Part shown: positions 1-6,630 of the stretch, one piece after another
Layout: each line of letters starts with the position of its first letter
Numbering within the stretch: the first letter of the stretch is position 1
DNA from: Alphaproteobacteria bacterium
GTDB taxonomy: Bacteria; Pseudomonadota; Alphaproteobacteria; RF32; CAG-239
Reading direction: 5' to 3'
Length of the DNA: 9,704 nucleotides
Assembly (NCBI GenBank): GCA_017557925.1
Contig: JAFYWO010000123.1
Coordinates: 1 to 9,704, forward strand
Position numbers and translations under genes: made by a program
Notes under the pieces: model-generated
The model's input: the letters and a program-made list of their open reading frames with translations, nothing else
Databases searched by the model: none
Told to the model about the DNA's origin: nothing

Positions 1-486
1 TTCTTTTATAAGTTTTTTATCTTTATTATAAAAACGTGAACGACCTTGTTTTTGTGATGATTTATAGAAGTTTTCTTCTTTTAAAGTGCCATCTTCGTAG
101 TATTTTCGGTGCGGGCCTTCTTTGAGGCCGTCTTTATATTCAACTTCTTCAAATGTGCTACCGTTTTCAAAGTAAGAGCGTGCATTGCCGTTTAGGATAC
201 CTTTGTCATAATATGAAACGAAGCTAACTTTGCCGTCTTTATAATAATAAGTTTGAGCGCCGTGTTTTTTGCCTGATTTGTATTGGATGGAAGTATGTTT
301 TTTGCCATTAAGGTCATAAGTTACAAGTTCTCCGTGAAAAGGGGTAGTTGTGTTTTTAAAATAACAGATATTTTCTCGGCAGGTTACTTCCTTTTGTACA
401 TAAAAATTTCTTGAGTAGGAATTTGAGGTTGGGAGAATTAGGGTAAAAATTATGAAGATGAAAAGCTTAAGAGTTGGTTTGTTCAT
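1..486 (-). CDS. Secreted MORN-repeat protein (YwqK-like), 3' end cut by window edge
   Basis: The reading frame is open from an ATG at 486 to base 1, giving 162 visible codons and no stop, so the gene is partial. Residues 1-25 look like a Sec signal peptide: Lys near the start, a hydrophobic run (LKLFIFIIFTLIL), then a small-residue exit near SNSYS. The mature part has Cys36 and Cys41, possibly a disulfide, followed by about four tandem units of about 24 residues built on [YF]-x-[DN]-G...Y-x-x-G-x-x-[HNE]-G (from about residue 52 to the edge). This is the MORN/YwqK pattern, a beta-hairpin repeat found in many bacterial envelope proteins of unknown role. A Shine-Dalgarno AGGAG (500-496) lies inside the last codons of tcdA and the gap between the genes is 4 bases, so the two are translationally linked. 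No specific function can be given. Family membership is fairly sure; membership of the antitoxin-labelled YwqK group is not. Confidence 0.8.
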   Translation of the reverse strand, partial: MNKPTLKLFIFIIFTLILPTSNSYSRNFYVQKEVTCRENICYFKNTTTPFHGELVTYDLNGKKHTSIQYKSGKKHGAQTYYYKDGKVSFVSYYDKGILNGNARSYFENGSTFEEVEYKDGLKEGPHRKYYEDGTLKEENFYKSSQKQGRSRFYNKDKKLIKE

Positions 487-490
487 TGGT

Positions 491-1201
491 TTATTCTCCT
501 TTATTGATTAGAGTTTTAAGAGCAAAATGGGCAATATGCGCTCCCATTGCCATAGGAACAAAAGGTAGTGAGCCTAAAATGTTGTTACCGTTTTCGTCTT
601 TAGTTATTTTTGAGGGCTCGGTTGAAAAAACAACATTTATTTTATTTAGTGGAAGATTAGAGGTTTTTAAATTGCTACGGAGTTTTTTTGCTAAATGGCA
701 GGTTGTTGTTTTATCCAAAGTTGTGGTTTTTAAAAGTTCCGGATTATACTTTAAGGCGGCACCTAAGGCAGAAATGAATTTTAGGTTATTTTTAAGCATA
801 AATTCTATAAGTGCGGTTTTGGTTTTTATGTCATCTATCGCATCTACTATAAAATCAGGATTGTGGTTTAAGATAAAATCAAGATTGTCGGGGGTTAGTT
901 TCAAATCTATGGCGGTCACGTTTGCGGTGGGGTTTATTTGCAAAATGCGATTTTTGGCACTTATGGTTTTTGAGGTATTAAGAGTTTCGTAAGTTGCAAG
1001 GATTTGGCGATTAAGATTTGTAGGTTCAAATCTGTCAAAATCTACAACTATAAGGTTTTGGATGCCAAGTCTTGATAAATTTTCTAATGCGTAACCTCCA
1101 ACCGCACCTAAACCTATTATCATTACGGTTTTTTTTATCAGTTCAAGATGAGAGGTGTTGCCAATCAGAGAAATTGTTCTTTGGTGTTGGGTGGTTAGCA
1201 T
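491..1201 (-). CDS. tcdA: tRNA threonylcarbamoyladenosine dehydratase TcdA (E1/ThiF-like)
   Basis: This 236-residue protein is an E1-like adenylating enzyme. TcdA uses ATP to dehydrate t6A at position 37 of ANN-decoding tRNAs to its cyclic form in the cytoplasm. Visible signatures are the Rossmann nucleotide loop GLGAVG (residues 30-35), Asp54 and Asp56 at the end of strand 2, the NLNRQ motif (62-66) that contacts ATP, a lysine at 78, and DAID (120-123), the conserved acidic site. The C-terminal GSLPFVPMAMG matches the TcdA-type ending rather than ThiF or MoeB, and the Cys-rich zinc site of those enzymes is absent. It is slightly shorter than E. coli TcdA. The ATG overlaps the stop of the upstream hydrolase gene by 7 bases, and GGAG (1213-1210) sits 8 bases before it. 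It is the middle gene of a minus-strand operon. I am sure of the superfamily and fairly sure of TcdA. Confidence 0.9.
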   Translation of the reverse strand: MLTTQHQRTISLIGNTSHLELIKKTVMIIGLGAVGGYALENLSRLGIQNLIVVDFDRFEPTNLNRQILATYETLNTSKTISAKNRILQINPTANVTAIDLKLTPDNLDFILNHNPDFIVDAIDDIKTKTALIEFMLKNNLKFISALGAALKYNPELLKTTTLDKTTTCHLAKKLRSNLKTSNLPLNKINVVFSTEPSKITKDENGNNILGSLPFVPMAMGAHIAHFALKTLINKGE

Positions 1202-1920
1202 TTGATAAACTCCATTGTGTTTTTTTCTAATATCTCGTTTAGTTCATTTTCTGCCATATTTGATAAGTTGGCAAGTTTTTTTAGGTTTTGGAGAGTATTT
1301 TTTTCGTAATCGGCTTCTTTTTGTTGGTAAGGAGCATCTGTTTCAAACAAAATTTTATCTAAAGGAAGTTTAGCAAAAACATCTTTTGCTTTAGGATTGT
1401 TGATGAAATGGTTGCCAAGTCCTATATAAGCATTTGTTTTTATCAAAAATTTTAGTAACTCATGATTTGGTCTAAAAGAGTGGTAAACAAATTTTTTAGA
1501 TTTTAGTTCTTTTTCGTATGAACTAAGAGCATTAAAAGCTTTTGCGCCGTGTATGATTATGGGGCGGTCTAGGTTATGGGCAAGTTTCAGTTGTTTAGAA
1601 AACAGTTCGTGTTGTGCCGGAGTCGGGGGAGATTTTATACCGTCAAGTCCTATTTCTCCTATTAGAGAATTGGGGTTTTGGGTTAGGTAGTGTTGCAATA
1701 AGTCTATGTCGCAAAAATTGTCGGCATACCATGGATGATAGCCAAATGACGGGATTATTTTTTTTAGATTACTTTGATATAGGGTAGATATTTTATTAAA
1801 GTCCGTATGGTTTGCGGATATTAAAATAAATTTGAATAAAGAATTGTTGTCTAAAAGCTTAAGTGCAAAATCTTGATTAAAGTCTTGCAAATGAATGTGC
1901 GTGTCTGTAATATGTGCCAA
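1195..1920 (-). CDS. TatD-family metal-dependent hydrolase (putative DNase), TTG start
   Basis: This is a TatD/YcfH-type amidohydrolase-fold enzyme with a divalent-metal site. Family members are 3'-5' DNases or RNases or D-aminoacyl-tRNA deacylases, and the substrate here is unknown. With a TTG start at 1920 the protein has 241 residues, a little short for the family (about 255-265). The metal ligands are all visible: HxH at 8-10 (DTHIHL), Glu89 in GEIGLDG, His124 in PIIIHG, His147 in VYHSF and Asp195 in ETDAP, plus the family motif GYHPW (60-64). The open frame extends upstream to a TTG at 1989, but those extra 23 residues lie in front of the usual TatD N-terminus, overlap alr and cover the likely promoter. 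An AAAGGT-like ribosome site precedes the 1920 TTG. It is the first gene of the operon with tcdA and the MORN gene. The family call is firm; the start is inferred. Confidence 0.88.
   Translation of the reverse strand: MAHITDTHIHLQDFNQDFALKLLDNNSLFKFILISANHTDFNKISTLYQSNLKKIIPSFGYHPWYADNFCDIDLLQHYLTQNPNSLIGEIGLDGIKSPPTPAQHELFSKQLKLAHNLDRPIIIHGAKAFNALSSYEKELKSKKFVYHSFRPNHELLKFLIKTNAYIGLGNHFINNPKAKDVFAKLPLDKILFETDAPYQQKEADYEKNTLQNLKKLANLSNMAENELNEILEKNTMEFIKC
1885..1913 (+). promoter_or_regulatory. Candidate alr promoter
   Basis: TTGCAA (1885-1890), a 17-base spacer and TAATAT (1908-1913) give a reasonable sigma70-type site. Transcription would start near 1920, about 35 bases before the alr ATG. 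It lies inside the first codons of the divergent hydrolase gene, so the two promoters face away from each other with their transcribed starts overlapping. Confidence 0.42.
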
Positions 1921-1954
1921 TGTTTTTTGACCTTTTTTGTTTTGGGATTTGAAG

Positions 1955-3037
1955 ATGTCTATATATACCACACCTGTTCTAAATATCAACTTAAAAAAAA
2001 TAGTAAAAAATTATACCAGCCTTAAAGTTTTAGCTAAAGGCGGAGTGGCGGCCGGAGTTGTTAAAGATGATGCTTACGGTTTAGGGGCAAAAAAGGTTGC
2101 AGAAGCTCTTTATGAGGCAGGGTGTCGGGATTTTTTTGTGGCGCATGCTTTTGAAGGAGAAGAAATAAGAAGTGTTGTAAAAGATGCTAATATTTATGTT
2201 TTGCAAGGAATTGGCGAAGATAGTTTAAATAGTTTTATCAGGGGAAACTTAATTCCCGTGATTGCTGGTTTTTCTATGTATAAATTTTGGCTTGAAAATA
2301 AAATTGCAGGGATAAAACCTGTTATTCAGGTAGAAACCGGGCTTAATCGTTTGGGGTTTGGGATTGAGGAATTAGAAAAATTAAGCCAAGAAGAAAGAGA
2401 TGAATTTTCATTTGTGTTATCTCATCTTGCTTGTGCAGATGAAAAAGCGCATTTTATGAATATAAGACAATTAGAAAGATTTTTAAGAATTAAAGAAAAG
2501 TATTTTAAGAATACCAAAGCTTCTCTTTCAGCATCTGACGGGGTGTTTTTGGGTGATGAGTTTTTGTTTGATATGGTAAGGTTAGGGGCAGGTATGTATG
2601 GTATCAATACAACACCTTATCGTGAAAATGAAATGGAAAACGTGTTAGAATTAAAAGCCCCCGTTTTGACTGTAAAAGATCTCTTAAAAGGAGAGTTTGT
2701 GGGATATTCGGCTACTTTTAGGGCTCATCAGGATATGAAAATTGCCGTTGTTTCTATCGGATATGCTGATGGGATTTTAAGAAGTTTATCAAATATCGGT
2801 AAAGTAGTATTTTACAGAGATGGAAAGCCTGTGTTTTGCTCTATTTTGGGTAGAGTTTCTATGGATAATGTTGTGGTTGATGTTAGTCTTATTGATGATA
2901 TTAAGGTTGGAGAATTTGCATATTTTATTTCTGATGATTATAGATTAGAGGATATGGCAAGGGATGCAGGAACTATTGCTTATGAGGTTCTATCGTTGAT
3001 TGGTAATGCTAAAAGAACTATAAAGATTTATAGTTAA
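1955..3037 (+). CDS. alr: Alanine racemase (PLP-dependent)
   Basis: This 360-residue enzyme interconverts L- and D-alanine in the cytoplasm and supplies D-Ala for the peptidoglycan stem peptide. The fold-type III PLP barrel comes first, with the Schiff-base lysine Lys37 in VVKDDAYGLG (the usual family form is VKANAYGHG, so DD is a mild variant). Next are VETGLNRLGF (126-135) with the pyridine-contacting Arg132, SHLACADE (156-163) and VRLGAGMYG (208-216). The C-terminal beta domain carries the catalytic Tyr251 in VGYSATF, then GYADG (269-273) and GRVSMD (299-304). The ATG at 1955 is preferred because the family N-terminus begins a few residues before the first strand (PVLNIN) and GGGA lies 7 bases upstream. 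A TTG at 1937 would add only six residues. The length is normal for the family. It runs divergently from the hydrolase operon, and no clear terminator follows apart from the repeat cluster. Confidence 0.96.
   Translation: MSIYTTPVLNINLKKIVKNYTSLKVLAKGGVAAGVVKDDAYGLGAKKVAEALYEAGCRDFFVAHAFEGEEIRSVVKDANIYVLQGIGEDSLNSFIRGNLIPVIAGFSMYKFWLENKIAGIKPVIQVETGLNRLGFGIEELEKLSQEERDEFSFVLSHLACADEKAHFMNIRQLERFLRIKEKYFKNTKASLSASDGVFLGDEFLFDMVRLGAGMYGINTTPYRENEMENVLELKAPVLTVKDLLKGEFVGYSATFRAHQDMKIAVVSIGYADGILRSLSNIGKVVFYRDGKPVFCSILGRVSMDNVVVDVSLIDDIKVGEFAYFISDDYRLEDMARDAGTIAYEVLSLIGNAKRTIKIYS
1962..1989 (-). promoter_or_regulatory. Promoter of the tatD-tcdA-MORN operon (extended -10)
   Basis: Reading leftwards, TTGATA (1989-1984) is followed after 16 bases by TATATA (1967-1962), with TG one base upstream of the -10 (1970-1969), an extended -10 arrangement. 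Transcription would begin near 1955, leaving an untranslated leader of about 35 bases before the TTG at 1920. The element lies wholly inside the 5' coding region of the divergent alr gene. This is seen in the sequence only and has not been tested. Confidence 0.5.
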
Positions 3038-3170
3038 GAAGTATTTATGGTTATTTTGTCTTTTGGTGCGTAGTGGCATATTTTCTCTGGTCAGCATGAA
3101 GAGCTTTCTTCTTCTTTGTCATCACGAGAAGCTTCCTCCATCGTCATCACGAGGAGCTTTCTTCCCCACT

Positions 3171-3320
3171 CGTCATCACGAGGAGCGGATGCTCCGTGGT
3201 GATCCATAAGTGGCGAGCCACATTGAATAAGCTTGATTGTTTTAGACTGGATTGCCACGCCTTCGGCTCGCAATGACGGGGTCGGGATATACTGGATTGC
3301 CACACTACGCTCGCAATGAC
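3171..3320. repeat. First composite repeat unit (A1-B1-B2)
   Basis: A1 starts at 3171. Its hairpin has an outer stem ATCAC/GTGAT, a small internal loop, an inner stem GGAGC/GCTCC and a GGAT loop, followed by the GTGG-CGAG-CCAC hairpin near 3210-3221. B1 (3247-3278) and B2 (3292-3320) follow in the opposite orientation, separated by 13 bases. B1 keeps a GCC/GGC tip. Confidence 0.85.
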
Positions 3321-3330
3321 ATCACCCACT

Positions 3331-3522
3331 CGTCATCACGAGGAGCGAATGCGACGTGGTGATCCATAAGTGGAAAGCCACATTGTATAAGCTGGATTGT
3401 TTGAACTGGATTGCCACGCCTATCGGCTCGCAATGACGAAGTCGGGTAGACTGGATTGCCACACTACGCTCGCAATGACGAAGTCGGGTAGACTGGATTG
3501 CCACGCTACGCTCGCAATGACG
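3331..3522. repeat. Second composite repeat unit (A2-B3-B4-B5)
   Basis: A2 starts at 3331 and matches A1 except around the hairpin tip (GAATGCGAC instead of GGATGCTCC) and in the second hairpin (GTGG-AAAG-CCAC). Three B copies follow in the opposite orientation. B4 and B5 are 30 bases each with a 42-base period. B3 is 33 bases with a GCC-TATC-GGC tip. This set has one more B copy than the first. Confidence 0.85.
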
Positions 3523-3620
3523 GGCAGGGGTTGGTACGATTAACGGCTTGCAATGTCGGGGGAGGTGCAATGACAGTGTGTGGGTGGGGAGTTTTTATGT
3601 CTGCTTTTGTTTTTAGAGTA

Positions 3621-3649
3621 TTGAGTAATTAAGAGGGAATTTATAAAAT
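3621..3649 (+). promoter_or_regulatory. Weak candidate promoter for the penicillin-binding protein gene
   Basis: TTGAGT (3621-3626), 17 bases and TAAAAT (3644-3649), overlapping TATAAA (3642-3647), would give a leader of about 60 bases. It is the best match between the repeat cluster and the gene, but the region is AT-rich and such matches are easy to find by chance. Confidence 0.3.
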
Positions 3650-3717
3650 CATAAAGGAAATTTTAAGCATAAAAGAGTTAATATCTTTTATGGTTTATTA
3701 TGATTAGGGTTAATGTT

Positions 3718-5580
3718 ATGGTTGTAAAAAAGAAGAAAAAAACTGCTAAAAAGAAAAAAAATACAAGTAGTTTTTGGGACAGTATAAAGAAAATTTTCAA
3801 TCGCAATTCAAAAAAGGAAAAAAAGACTAAATCCAAGCCCATAAAAAGTTTTTCCGTATTGCTTTTGTTATTGGTTTGGTTTGGTGTGGTTGGTATTGTC
3901 GGTATAGGTGGATTTTGGTGGTATTGTAAGGTTAGTCTTCCTGATATTTCTAAGGCTCTGTATGTGGATAGGGCAAGAGGGATTAAGATTTTGGCCTCTA
4001 ATGGCGAAGAAATTACTTCTTATGGCGGAAATTTTTCTAAACCGGTCAGAGTTGATGAATTGCCGGAGTTTGTGTATAGGGCTATTATAGACACTGAAGA
4101 TAGAAGATTTTTTAAGCATAAAGGGATTGATTATATCGGTCTTTTTAGGGCTTTGGGGGTTAATATTGTAAAAATGCGTTATGCTCAAGGAGCTTCAACT
4201 TTAACGCAACAAGTGGCAAAAAATTTGTTTTTAACTCGTGAAAAAAGTATAAAACGTAAAGTGCAGGAATATATTTTAGCTAAGAAGTTGGAAGATAGTT
4301 TTTCTAAAAAACAAATTTTGGAAATTTACTTAAACAGAGTATTTTTCGGGTATGGAACGTATGGATTAAACAGTGCGGCGAAAAGGTATTTTAATAAAGA
4401 GGCTAAAGAACTTAATTTAAAAGAGGCAGCTATTTTGGCAGGGTCTTTGAAAGCACCGAGTAAATATAATTATTTTGCAAATAAAGATTTGTCATTAAAA
4501 CGAGCTGAGGTTGTTTTAAATTTAATGCAGAGAGCCGGAACTCTGAGCCTTGAGGAAGTTAATGAAGCTTTGAATTTGGATGTGTCTGATGCAGAGGCCG
4601 GAATGATTTTGGGCGGTAGATATTTTGGTGATTATGTTATGGAAGAAGTTAGTTTTCTTCTTGGTGATGAAACGTATGAAGATGTGTATGTAAAGACTAC
4701 ATTGGATTGGAATTTACAACAACGTGCCGAGTATTTGTTGCGGAAAAATTTAAGAGAAAATAAGAATAAAAATGTAACCGAAGGTGCAGTTGTTATTTTA
4801 GATAAAGACGGTGCAGTAAGGGCTTTAAGCGGAGGATTTGATTATAAAAAAAGTCAATTTAACAGGGCTACGCAAGCAAGACGTCAGGCAGGCTCTGCTT
4901 TTAAGTTGTTTGTGTATTTGGCGGCTTTTGAAAAAGGGTTTGGTATAGATGAACTTATATCTGATGAGCCTTTGAATATAAACGGTTGGGAGCCGAAAAA
5001 TTATGATAAAAAACATAGGGGAGCAGTTAGTGTGCGTGAGGCATTTTGGCGTTCTTTGAATGTGGCTACCGTGGATTTGGCTACTTATGTCGGGTTAGAT
5101 GATATTATTTCTTTAGCTTACAGAATGGGAATTTCTGATAATATTAGCAGAAATCCGTCTATTATTTTGGGGGCAACCGAGGTTAAAGTTATTGATATGG
5201 CAAGGGCTTATGGTGTTGTTTTTAATGGAGGTTTTGAGGTTAATCCTTTTGTTATTGATAAAATTTATAATACAGATAATAAGGTTATTTATGAGCATAA
5301 GTCTGAAGAAAAGAGAAGAATTTTGGCTGAAGATGTTGTTGATAAGGCAAGAAGTATTTTGCGTGATGTGGTGGTAAACGGAACAGGTAAAGGTGCATCA
5401 AAGGTTAAAAATGCAAGAGGTAAAACGGGAACAACACAAAATTATCGTGATGCTTGGTTTGTGGGATTTAATGATAAATATGTTGGAGCTGTTTGGGTTG
5501 GTAATGATGATAATAAGCCTATGAAAGAAGTAACAGGAGGGGGAATGGCGGTTAAGGTATGGAGCGATATATTTAGATAA
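3718..5580 (+). CDS. Class A penicillin-binding protein, PBP1A family (bifunctional)
   Basis: This is a bifunctional peptidoglycan synthase of 620 residues, anchored in the inner membrane with both active domains in the periplasm. A short, very lysine-rich cytoplasmic tail (4-43) precedes one membrane segment (about 45-69). The GT51 glycosyltransferase domain has catalytic Glu127 in EDRRFFKHKG, then GASTLTQQ (158-165), the KRKVQE helix and EIYLNRVFFG. The transpeptidase domain has SAFK (Ser393 nucleophile, Lys396), SLN (446-448) and KTGTT (569-573), so all three penicillin-binding motifs are intact. It is shorter than E. coli PBP1A, with little room between the domains for an OB-like insert. 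The ATG at 3718 is preferred over the one at 3700 because AGGG (3706-3709) lies 8 bases before it, whereas 3700 has no ribosome site. It stands alone and ends at a strong terminator. It could equally be labelled PBP1C-like by length; the class A call is firm. Confidence 0.95.
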   Translation: MVVKKKKKTAKKKKNTSSFWDSIKKIFNRNSKKEKKTKSKPIKSFSVLLLLLVWFGVVGIVGIGGFWWYCKVSLPDISKALYVDRARGIKILASNGEEITSYGGNFSKPVRVDELPEFVYRAIIDTEDRRFFKHKGIDYIGLFRALGVNIVKMRYAQGASTLTQQVAKNLFLTREKSIKRKVQEYILAKKLEDSFSKKQILEIYLNRVFFGYGTYGLNSAAKRYFNKEAKELNLKEAAILAGSLKAPSKYNYFANKDLSLKRAEVVLNLMQRAGTLSLEEVNEALNLDVSDAEAGMILGGRYFGDYVMEEVSFLLGDETYEDVYVKTTLDWNLQQRAEYLLRKNLRENKNKNVTEGAVVILDKDGAVRALSGGFDYKKSQFNRATQARRQAGSAFKLFVYLAAFEKGFGIDELISDEPLNINGWEPKNYDKKHRGAVSVREAFWRSLNVATVDLATYVGLDDIISLAYRMGISDNISRNPSIILGATEVKVIDMARAYGVVFNGGFEVNPFVIDKIYNTDNKVIYEHKSEEKRRILAEDVVDKARSILRDVVVNGTGKGASKVKNARGKTGTTQNYRDAWFVGFNDKYVGAVWVGNDDNKPMKEVTGGGMAVKVWSDIFR

Positions 5581-5597
5581 ATTGATGTTTATAAACT

Positions 5598-5628
5598 AAA
5601 AAAGGTAGGAATTAACCTACCTTTTTTT
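5598..5628. terminator. Bidirectional intrinsic terminator
   Basis: A perfect 12-base-pair inverted repeat, AAAAAAGGTAGG (5598-5609) and CCTACCTTTTTT (5616-5627), has a six-base loop and T tracts on both strands. It lies between the convergent ends of the penicillin-binding protein gene (stop at 5580) and the DsbA-like gene (stop at 5647) and can serve both. Confidence 0.92.
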
Positions 5629-5646
5629 ATGGATTTTTATAGAGAT

Positions 5647-6591
5647 TTATTTGAATGAGTTAATGATTCTTTGTAACTCGTTATAATCTCTACCGTGTAA
5701 TTCTTGTCCGTTGATTAACATTAAAGGAACGCCTTGAACACCAATTAGTTGTGATAGGGCATCAATATCTTGTACACCACGACGAATTTCTTTTTCTTCT
5801 ACCATAGATTTTATTTCATCTAAATTAAGACCTTCATCTACAACAATTTGGTTAATGCTTTCTTCTGTTAATTCAGGTAATGTCATAATACCGTTGTATA
5901 CCTCTTTGAATTTGCCTTTTTTGAATGCTGCAACGGCAACCTTGGCTGCATAAGGAGAATGTTCGCTTATGAAGAATAGAGGTTGGAATACAAATTTAAC
6001 ATCAGGATTATTGTTAATTAACGCTGTCAACAATGGACCCATTGATTTACAATGAGTGCAAGCGAAATCAAAGAACTCAACAATAGTTACTTTTGCATTT
6101 TTGGGGCCAACATAAGGAGAAACAGGGTTTTGGCTTAATTGTTCCCAGTTATCAATATATTTTTGGTTGTCAACAACTTGTTCTTCGGAAGTTGCTTCCC
6201 CACTTGGGGCAGAAACTGTTGGAAGCGCATTTTTGAATGCTTCTGAATTGATTATGTTGTTTACAAGAGAATCCGGATTGGAACTGATTGCATCTGAAAT
6301 CAAGTGTTGATTGTTTTCAAGATATTCTAATACTGAGTTTCTTATTGTTTCTTCATTTGTAACGGTTAGATTTTTGATTGTTAAACCGAATTTTTCTGTT
6401 TTAGCTATTTTTTCTAAAATAAGTTCGGGGTTTTGTTCTATATATTTAGAAACTTCAGTTGAGATTTTGTTTTGAAGTTTTGCTTCTTTTTTGGGACAAT
6501 TTTGACACATTAACATTGCACCGCTTGCACCTATAGCACCTAAGGCTACTATTGAGATTGCTTTTAATACTGTATTCATATTCTTATTCAT
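5647..6591 (-). CDS. Periplasmic DsbA-family thiol:disulfide oxidoreductase with stalk region
   Basis: This 314-residue exported thioredoxin-fold protein probably oxidises or isomerises disulfides of envelope proteins. Residues 8-28 form a hydrophobic signal or anchor segment, immediately followed by Cys29 and Cys32 (CQNC). Residues 40-122 are helical and polar, with a YIEQNPELI motif (50-58) like the N-terminal stalk of alphaproteobacterial DsbA/ScsC-type proteins, and a second similar YLENNQHLI (90-98). A low-complexity Ser/Glu linker (124-142) leads to the DsbA domain: EFFDFACTHC with the active-site CTHC (178-181), an inserted helical lid, and the cis-proline loop GVP (Pro289). The CxxC dipeptide TH resembles the PH of classical DsbA. 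AGGA lies 8 bases before the ATG at 6591, favouring it over the ATG four codons later. It is a single gene convergent with the penicillin-binding protein. I infer oxidase activity; if it trimerises like ScsC, isomerase activity is possible. Confidence 0.9.
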   Translation of the reverse strand: MNKNMNTVLKAISIVALGAIGASGAMLMCQNCPKKEAKLQNKISTEVSKYIEQNPELILEKIAKTEKFGLTIKNLTVTNEETIRNSVLEYLENNQHLISDAISSNPDSLVNNIINSEAFKNALPTVSAPSGEATSEEQVVDNQKYIDNWEQLSQNPVSPYVGPKNAKVTIVEFFDFACTHCKSMGPLLTALINNNPDVKFVFQPLFFISEHSPYAAKVAVAAFKKGKFKEVYNGIMTLPELTEESINQIVVDEGLNLDEIKSMVEEKEIRRGVQDIDALSQLIGVQGVPLMLINGQELHGRDYNELQRIINSFK

Positions 6592-6630
6592 ATTCTTTTC
6601 CTAACCAAAAAAATAAATAATTGCAGTTTC

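Larger units (their letters stand above)
3118..3576. repeat. Cluster of REP/BIME-like palindromic repeats, two orientations
   Basis: The 680-base gap between alr and the next gene is dominated by short palindromes and is visibly richer in G+C than its flanks. Form A, read on plus, begins GTCATCACGAGGAGC; full copies start at 3172 and 3332, and bare left arms lie at 3118-3132 and 3143-3157. Each full A is followed by a GTGG/CCAC hairpin. Form B, ctggattgcc...gcaatgacg, lies at 3247-3278, 3292-3320, 3406-3438, 3451-3480 and 3493-3522, with decayed ends to about 3576. B is the reverse-orientation counterpart of A. A to first B is 75-76 bases in both sets, and set 1 (3171-3320) and set 2 (3331-3522) are a higher-order duplication of about 160 bases. 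B3-B4-B5 are separated by an identical 12-base spacer, aagtcgggtaga. Such elements are widespread non-autonomous repeats in several bacterial groups; I cannot name this one. No transposase or RAYT gene is in view. Confidence 0.9.

Noticed and set aside
474..992. Plus-strand frame of 172 codons opposite tcdA
   Set aside because: It is a shadow of tcdA, which has full E1-family motifs, good ribosome sites and operon overlap on the minus strand. The plus-strand product has no recognisable pattern.
1937..1954. TTG at 1937 as the alr start
   Set aside because: It adds six residues with no family support, while the ATG at 1955 has a GGGA 7 bases upstream and gives the usual N-terminus.
3097..3117. 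Terminator for alr from the GAAGA-GCTT-TCTTC hairpin
   Set aside because: The stem has only five base pairs and no proper T run follows. It also looks like a degraded arm of the repeat family (gaagagctttctt beside gaggagctttctt).
3171..3522. CRISPR array
   Set aside because: Repeats are palindromic and in two orientations, spacers are short (12-13 bases) and identical or nearly so, and no cas gene is present.
3091..3570. Three overlapping minus-strand open frames (3091-3303, 3147-3329, 3322-3570) giving peptides with repeated HCERSVAIQ-like motifs
   Set aside because: They are translations of the palindromic repeat cluster. Overlapping frames, repetition at the DNA level in both orientations and absence of ribosome sites show that the signal is in the DNA, not a protein.
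3570..3632. A 20-codon frame on plus with GGAGG (3561-3565) four bases before an ATG
   Set aside because: The ATG falls in a decayed repeat end (gcaatgacag matches gcaatgacg), the spacing is short, and the peptide has no recognisable features. It is most likely accidental.
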